NCBI GenBank assembly: GCA_003132905.1
Contig: PKZC01000074.1
Span: forward strand, 1 to 10,446
DNA: 10,446 bases
Direction of reading: 5' to 3'
Source: Bryobacterales bacterium
GTDB taxonomy: Bacteria > Acidobacteriota > Terriglobia > Bryobacterales > Bryobacteraceae
Shown: positions 7,664 to 10,446 of the stretch, piece after piece
Layout: the number at the start of each line of letters is the position of its first letter
How positions within the stretch are numbered: the stretch's first letter is position 1
Position numbers and translations under genes: made by a program
Notes under the pieces: generated by a model
Database searches by the model: none
Told to the model about the DNA's origin: nothing
Seen by the model: the letters and a program-made list of their open reading frames with translations, nothing else

Positions 7664-7938
7664 GTTCGGTTGTCTTCGGAAGTTCTGCAGGTACCGCCAC
7701 GTGGAGTACACGGGATCGAAAGATCGCTCAACTCTTCGAGAGATAGTTGGCGTTCAATCCCCGCTAGCGATGCGGTGTGGGTACTCATTAGTTAGAGTAG
7801 GGCAAAAGATATAAATAAGGCATAAAAATGTCACCGGGAAACCCTTTAGATTCAACAATAGGCAGATTTCTTTCGGCTAACAGCAGGCCCAGTTCCGGCA
7901 GGCGCGCGATACGGGGGCAGATCATTCGATACTGCGGC
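7664..7938 (-). other. Gene-poor stretch upstream of the efflux operon, with two weak overlapping small ORFs
   Basis: No confident gene lies between the EF-hand protein and the channel gene. On the minus strand two short frames abut: 7925-7788 (45 codons, starting MICPRIARLPELG) and 7788-7642 (48 codons, starting MSTHTASLAGIERQLSLEEL). They share one base in a TAATG stop/start, and the second ends inside the channel gene in another frame. Neither has a recognisable SD or family. The segment from about 7785 to 7860 is visibly more AT-rich than its surroundings, as expected of a promoter region. The frames could be leader peptides, gene remnants or chance. Confidence 0.3.
7806..7834 (-). promoter_or_regulatory. 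Candidate sigma-70-type promoter for the efflux operon
   Basis: Read on the minus strand, GTGACA (7834-7829, five of six matches to TTGACA) is followed after exactly 17 bases by TATCTT (7811-7806, four of six matches to TATAAT), in the most AT-rich part of the intergenic stretch. Transcription would start near 7799, leaving a leader of about 135 bases before the channel gene. I see no clear operator palindrome for a CzcR-, MerR- or ArsR-type regulator. The site overlaps the weak 45-codon frame. Confidence 0.35.
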
Positions 7939-8289
7939 TCAACGTCCGCGCGTCCGCACCTGCACGCGCGAATCCGTGAGCTCTCTCACGTCGAGTTCCC
8001 CGTCTTTGTTGACGTCGAGTCTCTCGAACTCCGCCTCCATAAAACCCATGAACTCCTGCTTGGACACCTTGCCGCTCTTGTCGGTGTCCATGAGAAGCAA
8101 CAGCTTCTTGGCCTCCCGTTCTCCAGCGGCCACTTTTTTATCGTTTGGACTTGGAGCTGGTTTTTGGCCAGATTCCTGAGCCCGCACGGTAGTGCCAATC
8201 ATCGCGCCCACGCCCAGAATCCCCGCAGCGACCAGGGCCGTCGACAGAACTTTACTTCTGGCAGCCCGAACACCTCTTAGCCTTGTCAT
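7939..8289 (-). CDS. Small exported EF-hand protein (two calcium-binding loops)
   Basis: This 116-residue protein has an N-terminal signal sequence or anchor (about 14-37: basic start, hydrophobic ALVAAGILGVGAMIG, possible cleavage after VRA), then a charged linker and a C-terminal EF-hand pair. Loop 1 at 68-79 is DTDKSGKVSKQE and loop 2 at 92-103 is DVNKDGELDVRE. Both keep the ligands at positions 1, 3, 5 and 12 and the Gly at 6, with Ser at position 5 in the first. Calcium binding outside the cytoplasm is therefore likely. A good AGGAG (8304-8300) lies 10 bases upstream of the ATG. It sits between the barrel protein and the efflux operon in the same direction. A structural or metal-sensing role in the envelope is only an inference from position. 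Confidence 0.85.
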   Translation of the reverse strand: MTRLRGVRAARSKVLSTALVAAGILGVGAMIGTTVRAQESGQKPAPSPNDKKVAAGEREAKKLLLLMDTDKSGKVSKQEFMGFMEAEFERLDVNKDGELDVRELTDSRVQVRTRGR

Positions 8290-8332
8290 TTCGAAAAGTC
8301 TCCTGAATTGATACTACTTCGTCGAAGCTGGG

Positions 8333-8422
8333 TTAGTAAAACCAGATGACGTCGGCCGCGAACATAAACTGGCTGTGGCGCGTGGCGCCATCATAGGCGA
8401 CGTTGTCGGACTTGGCGATGGA
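8333..8422 (-). pseudogene. C-terminal remnant of a second BBP2-like outer-membrane barrel protein
   Basis: Minus-strand codons 8422-8336 plus a TAA at 8335-8333 encode 29 residues that align without gaps to the end of the intact barrel protein. AYDGATRHSQ matches AFDTGTKKNQ and ADVIWFY matches GDIIWFY before the stop. The frame is closed upstream by an in-frame TAA at 8425-8423 and has no start, so this is not a gene. The terminal aromatic beta-strand signal for outer-membrane insertion is kept. The remnant lies 67 bp past the stop of the full-length gene and 43 bp before the EF-hand start. I recognise nothing else between 8290 and 8489. Confidence 0.75.
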
Positions 8423-8489
8423 TTAAGAAGCCACAAAGACAATTTCTTGGATGAATGCAATAAGAACTTTGGATTGGCGCGGCGTGGAC

Positions 8490-10187
8490 TCAATAGAACC
8501 AGATGATGTCTCCGGCCACCAAAACCTGGTTCTTCTTCGTGCCGGTATCGAACGCCGGATAGTCATAAGCGCGCATGAAGCTCAGCTCAGGTCGAAGAAG
8601 AATTGTGCTACCAATCCAGTGTCCCCAGCCGATCAAGTGTTCGGAGTAGCGCGTTTTATAGCCAGTTCGCTGACCTTTTATGTCGTCGAAGTATTCGTTG
8701 CGGACGGAGAGATAGTCCTTCTTGCTTAACTGGCGCTCCACGTAATTCACTATCGCCCACTCCGGCGCAAAACAGCTTTGCTCGCCGGGGTTACACCATG
8801 CGCCGTTAGAGCCCCGCTCCGCCGGTATAGAGCCGAATACACTCGGCACATCTTTCATGTACTGATACCAGGACTCCGTATCGGTGTGCCACTTATCATT
8901 GATCTTGTGATACCAAGTGAGATAGTAAGCGGCTAGATTGTTATAGGCGTACTTAGAATCGTTGATGGAATTGGCACAGCCGTAAATCTCGTCCGCGCCG
9001 GTGCGCCAGGCGTAGCTCAAGCAAACGTTTCCAGTGAGCTTAGCATCCGATGTCCATGGCGCGGCGTCGCATCCGGCTGACAATCCACCCTGCAACATCC
9101 AGTGATCGCCGAACTTGAAAGTGGCATTCACACCATCCTGCGTGTAGCAATCGTAGGTGTAGGTGAGGGAGTGCGTGTAAGTGTAGTTATTCGGCGCTAA
9201 CTGCGCTTCGATATCGGGGAGTGAAATGTAGCGTCCAATTCGTATATTCAATCCGTCGGCGACATGCGGGAAGTACAGGTCGATGTAAGCCATTACCGGA
9301 TCGTAGCCGTACTTGTTGTTCTCGCCGATCAGTTGATTGCTGAAAATCCCCTTCGAAGTAGTGAAACGATAATCCATCCCGTAGATGTTGGTGAAGCGGA
9401 ATCCCCAGTCGAAATGGTCGGTCTGTATCGTGTCAGGCACCTTCTCGACGTACAGCGTCAACTGATCCAGCTGAATGGAGTCGGGAACCTGAGCGTAAGC
9501 CGCCGGCGCGTTGGCGAACTTGCCGTGATCCGAGCTGCTCACATTGAAGCCAGTGTTCGCCCATCCGTAAATTTGAATGTTACTGGCTTTCCATGCGTCT
9601 CCGTTCGGACCGCTATAAAGCGCCTGCATCAGAGGCGGCGGTGTTTGATTGGGTTGACCGATCACCGGGGAGCCACCGTAGGGCCAAACCGTGAATGGAT
9701 ACGGCGGATCGGATTCAGGTGCCGGATAACCTCGAAACCCAGGATCTGGCCCGCCCGGGGTTCGATTATGCCAATCATCCGCGTAGGCCTTCGCAAGCCG
9801 ATTCCAGAAGCCGTGTGGAACCGCGTTGGTTGTCGGGGCAACGGCTGAGGTGTTCTCCACCATTGGCATCACTACTTTGGCAACTTCACCCGGTTCCAAA
9901 TTGACGACCGAAGCATTTTGACTTACGAATGTCTCAGTCCTGGCAGTAAGTTGATATTTTCCGGGCTTGAGATGCTCTATCGAGAAGGATCCGTCGCCAC
10001 CGCACGTTACCGTTCGGTCTGACTTTTCATCGACACTGTGAACAGTTACTGTCGCATTAGCCAGTGGTTGACCCGTAGGGTTTTGCGCCACACCCTGGAT
10101 GTCGCCGGGAGCGTTCGGGTCGGACGGCGCAGCGGACAGACAAAGGCTCAACGCCGCCGTCGCAAACCAGTAACACAACCTTCGCAT
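8490..10187 (-). CDS. Outer-membrane beta-barrel protein (BBP2/OmpL-like porin) with N-terminal carboxypeptidase-regulatory-like domain
   Basis: This predicted outer-membrane porin has 565 residues from the ATG at 10187. A signal peptide (MRRLCYWFATAALSLCLSA) is followed by an Ig-like carboxypeptidase-regulatory domain at about 29-110 (IQGVAQNPTGQPLANATVTV, then GDGSFSIEHLKPGKYQLTA). A Pro/Gly-rich linker at about 145-185 leads to the barrel (about 200-565), which has alternating aromatic strands, NIRIGRYISLPDIEAQLAPN and a final IIWFY ending in Tyr. Six Cys residues lie in the barrel (347, 373, 389, 404, 465, 472), an even number that could form loop disulfides. A start at 10253 would add 22 hydrophilic residues ahead of the signal peptide and overlap the upstream gene, so I rejected it. 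GAGG (10202-10199) lies 11 bases before the chosen start. It is probably co-transcribed with the upstream gene, whose stop is 28 bp away. The transported substrate is unknown. Confidence 0.85.
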   Translation of the reverse strand: MRRLCYWFATAALSLCLSAAPSDPNAPGDIQGVAQNPTGQPLANATVTVHSVDEKSDRTVTCGGDGSFSIEHLKPGKYQLTARTETFVSQNASVVNLEPGEVAKVVMPMVENTSAVAPTTNAVPHGFWNRLAKAYADDWHNRTPGGPDPGFRGYPAPESDPPYPFTVWPYGGSPVIGQPNQTPPPLMQALYSGPNGDAWKASNIQIYGWANTGFNVSSSDHGKFANAPAAYAQVPDSIQLDQLTLYVEKVPDTIQTDHFDWGFRFTNIYGMDYRFTTSKGIFSNQLIGENNKYGYDPVMAYIDLYFPHVADGLNIRIGRYISLPDIEAQLAPNNYTYTHSLTYTYDCYTQDGVNATFKFGDHWMLQGGLSAGCDAAPWTSDAKLTGNVCLSYAWRTGADEIYGCANSINDSKYAYNNLAAYYLTWYHKINDKWHTDTESWYQYMKDVPSVFGSIPAERGSNGAWCNPGEQSCFAPEWAIVNYVERQLSKKDYLSVRNEYFDDIKGQRTGYKTRYSEHLIGWGHWIGSTILLRPELSFMRAYDYPAFDTGTKKNQVLVAGDIIWFY

Positions 10188-10215
10188 CAAGATGTCATCC
10201 TCAGGGAGCCGATCC

Positions 10216-10446
10216 TTAGAGTTCGAGTTTGCCTTGGAACTGCATCTCCTCAACGTGGAAGGTCTGCGATACCTGAAGCCGACCGATCAGCGCGGTGAAT
10301 TCGACCGTGCCGTCTTTCTTGCTGATTTCCGCTGAATACGGAAAAAGGTAAACCACCACCGCGTTGTGTTCCAGCTCGAACGCTTCAACGCGGAGCGGTT
10401 TGACGTCTTTTTTGCCCTCGCGTCTCAAGAACGCGGACTCTTTGAA
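10216..10446 (-). CDS. Unrecognised protein, C-terminal 76 residues (5' end outside the window)
   Basis: The frame stays open to the window edge, so only the C-terminal part is seen, from FKESAFLRREGKK to VEEMQFQGKLEL and the TAA at 10218-10216. The visible part is rich in alternating hydrophobic and charged residues (NAVVVYLFPYSAEISKKDG, TVEFTALIGRLQVSQTFHV), consistent with a beta-rich soluble domain, and shows no membrane segment. An internal TTG at 10428 could be mistaken for the start, but the frame continues upstream in the same style. I do not recognise the family. It precedes the barrel protein by 28 bp on the same strand and is probably in its operon. Confidence 0.7.
   Translation of the reverse strand, partial: FKESAFLRREGKKDVKPLRVEAFELEHNAVVVYLFPYSAEISKKDGTVEFTALIGRLQVSQTFHVEEMQFQGKLEL

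Noticed and set aside
7642..7788. RiPP precursor peptide upstream of the channel gene
   Set aside because: The resemblance to a double-glycine leader is weak, there is no SD, and no maturation or peptide-export genes are in the window.
10188..10253. Upstream start of the barrel protein at 10253
   Set aside because: It would put 22 polar residues before a clear signal peptide and overlap the 3' end of the upstream gene.

Overview
The window looks like chromosomal DNA from an Acidobacteriota-type bacterium. This is inferred from a BBP2/OmpL-like porin carrying an N-terminal carboxypeptidase-regulatory-like domain, a CzcCBA-type efflux operon without a recognisable metal sensor, and moderately high GC; no rRNA or other phylogenetic marker is present. 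Apart from one small gene at the left edge, every gene lies on the minus strand, so transcription runs right to left.

Layout from right (transcriptionally first) to left: the 3' end of an unrecognised protein gene (10446-10216); a signal-peptide-bearing outer-membrane barrel protein (10187-8490); a 30-codon remnant of a second barrel gene (8422-8333); a small exported EF-hand protein (8289-7939); a 275-bp gene-poor stretch with a candidate promoter (7938-7664); then a compact heavy-metal-efflux RND operon made of the outer-membrane factor (7663-6371), the lipoprotein membrane-fusion protein (6374-5217, ATGA overlap) and the full-length 1046-aa RND pump (5186-2046). Downstream in the same direction come a KDPG/KHG aldolase (2005-1316) and, about 13 bp after its stop, the C-terminal third of a second, diverged RND pump (1302-316). 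A small plus-strand gene (80-277) converges on this remnant.

The three efflux proteins should form a tripartite complex spanning inner membrane, periplasm and outer membrane that exports divalent metal ions or related substrates. The porin and the EF-hand protein are plausible envelope partners, but that link rests on position only. The aldolase belongs to central sugar-acid metabolism and looks out of place.

The most notable pattern is that two unrelated genes (RND pump and barrel protein) are each followed by a C-terminal-only remnant of a diverged paralogue. In addition, 35 bp matching the interior of the RND remnant sits just beyond the remnant's stop codon. This points to repeated tandem-paralogue decay by deletion, or possibly to an assembly join. 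I see no CRISPR array, tRNA, rRNA, transposase or defence system here, and no strong evidence for a wholly new system.
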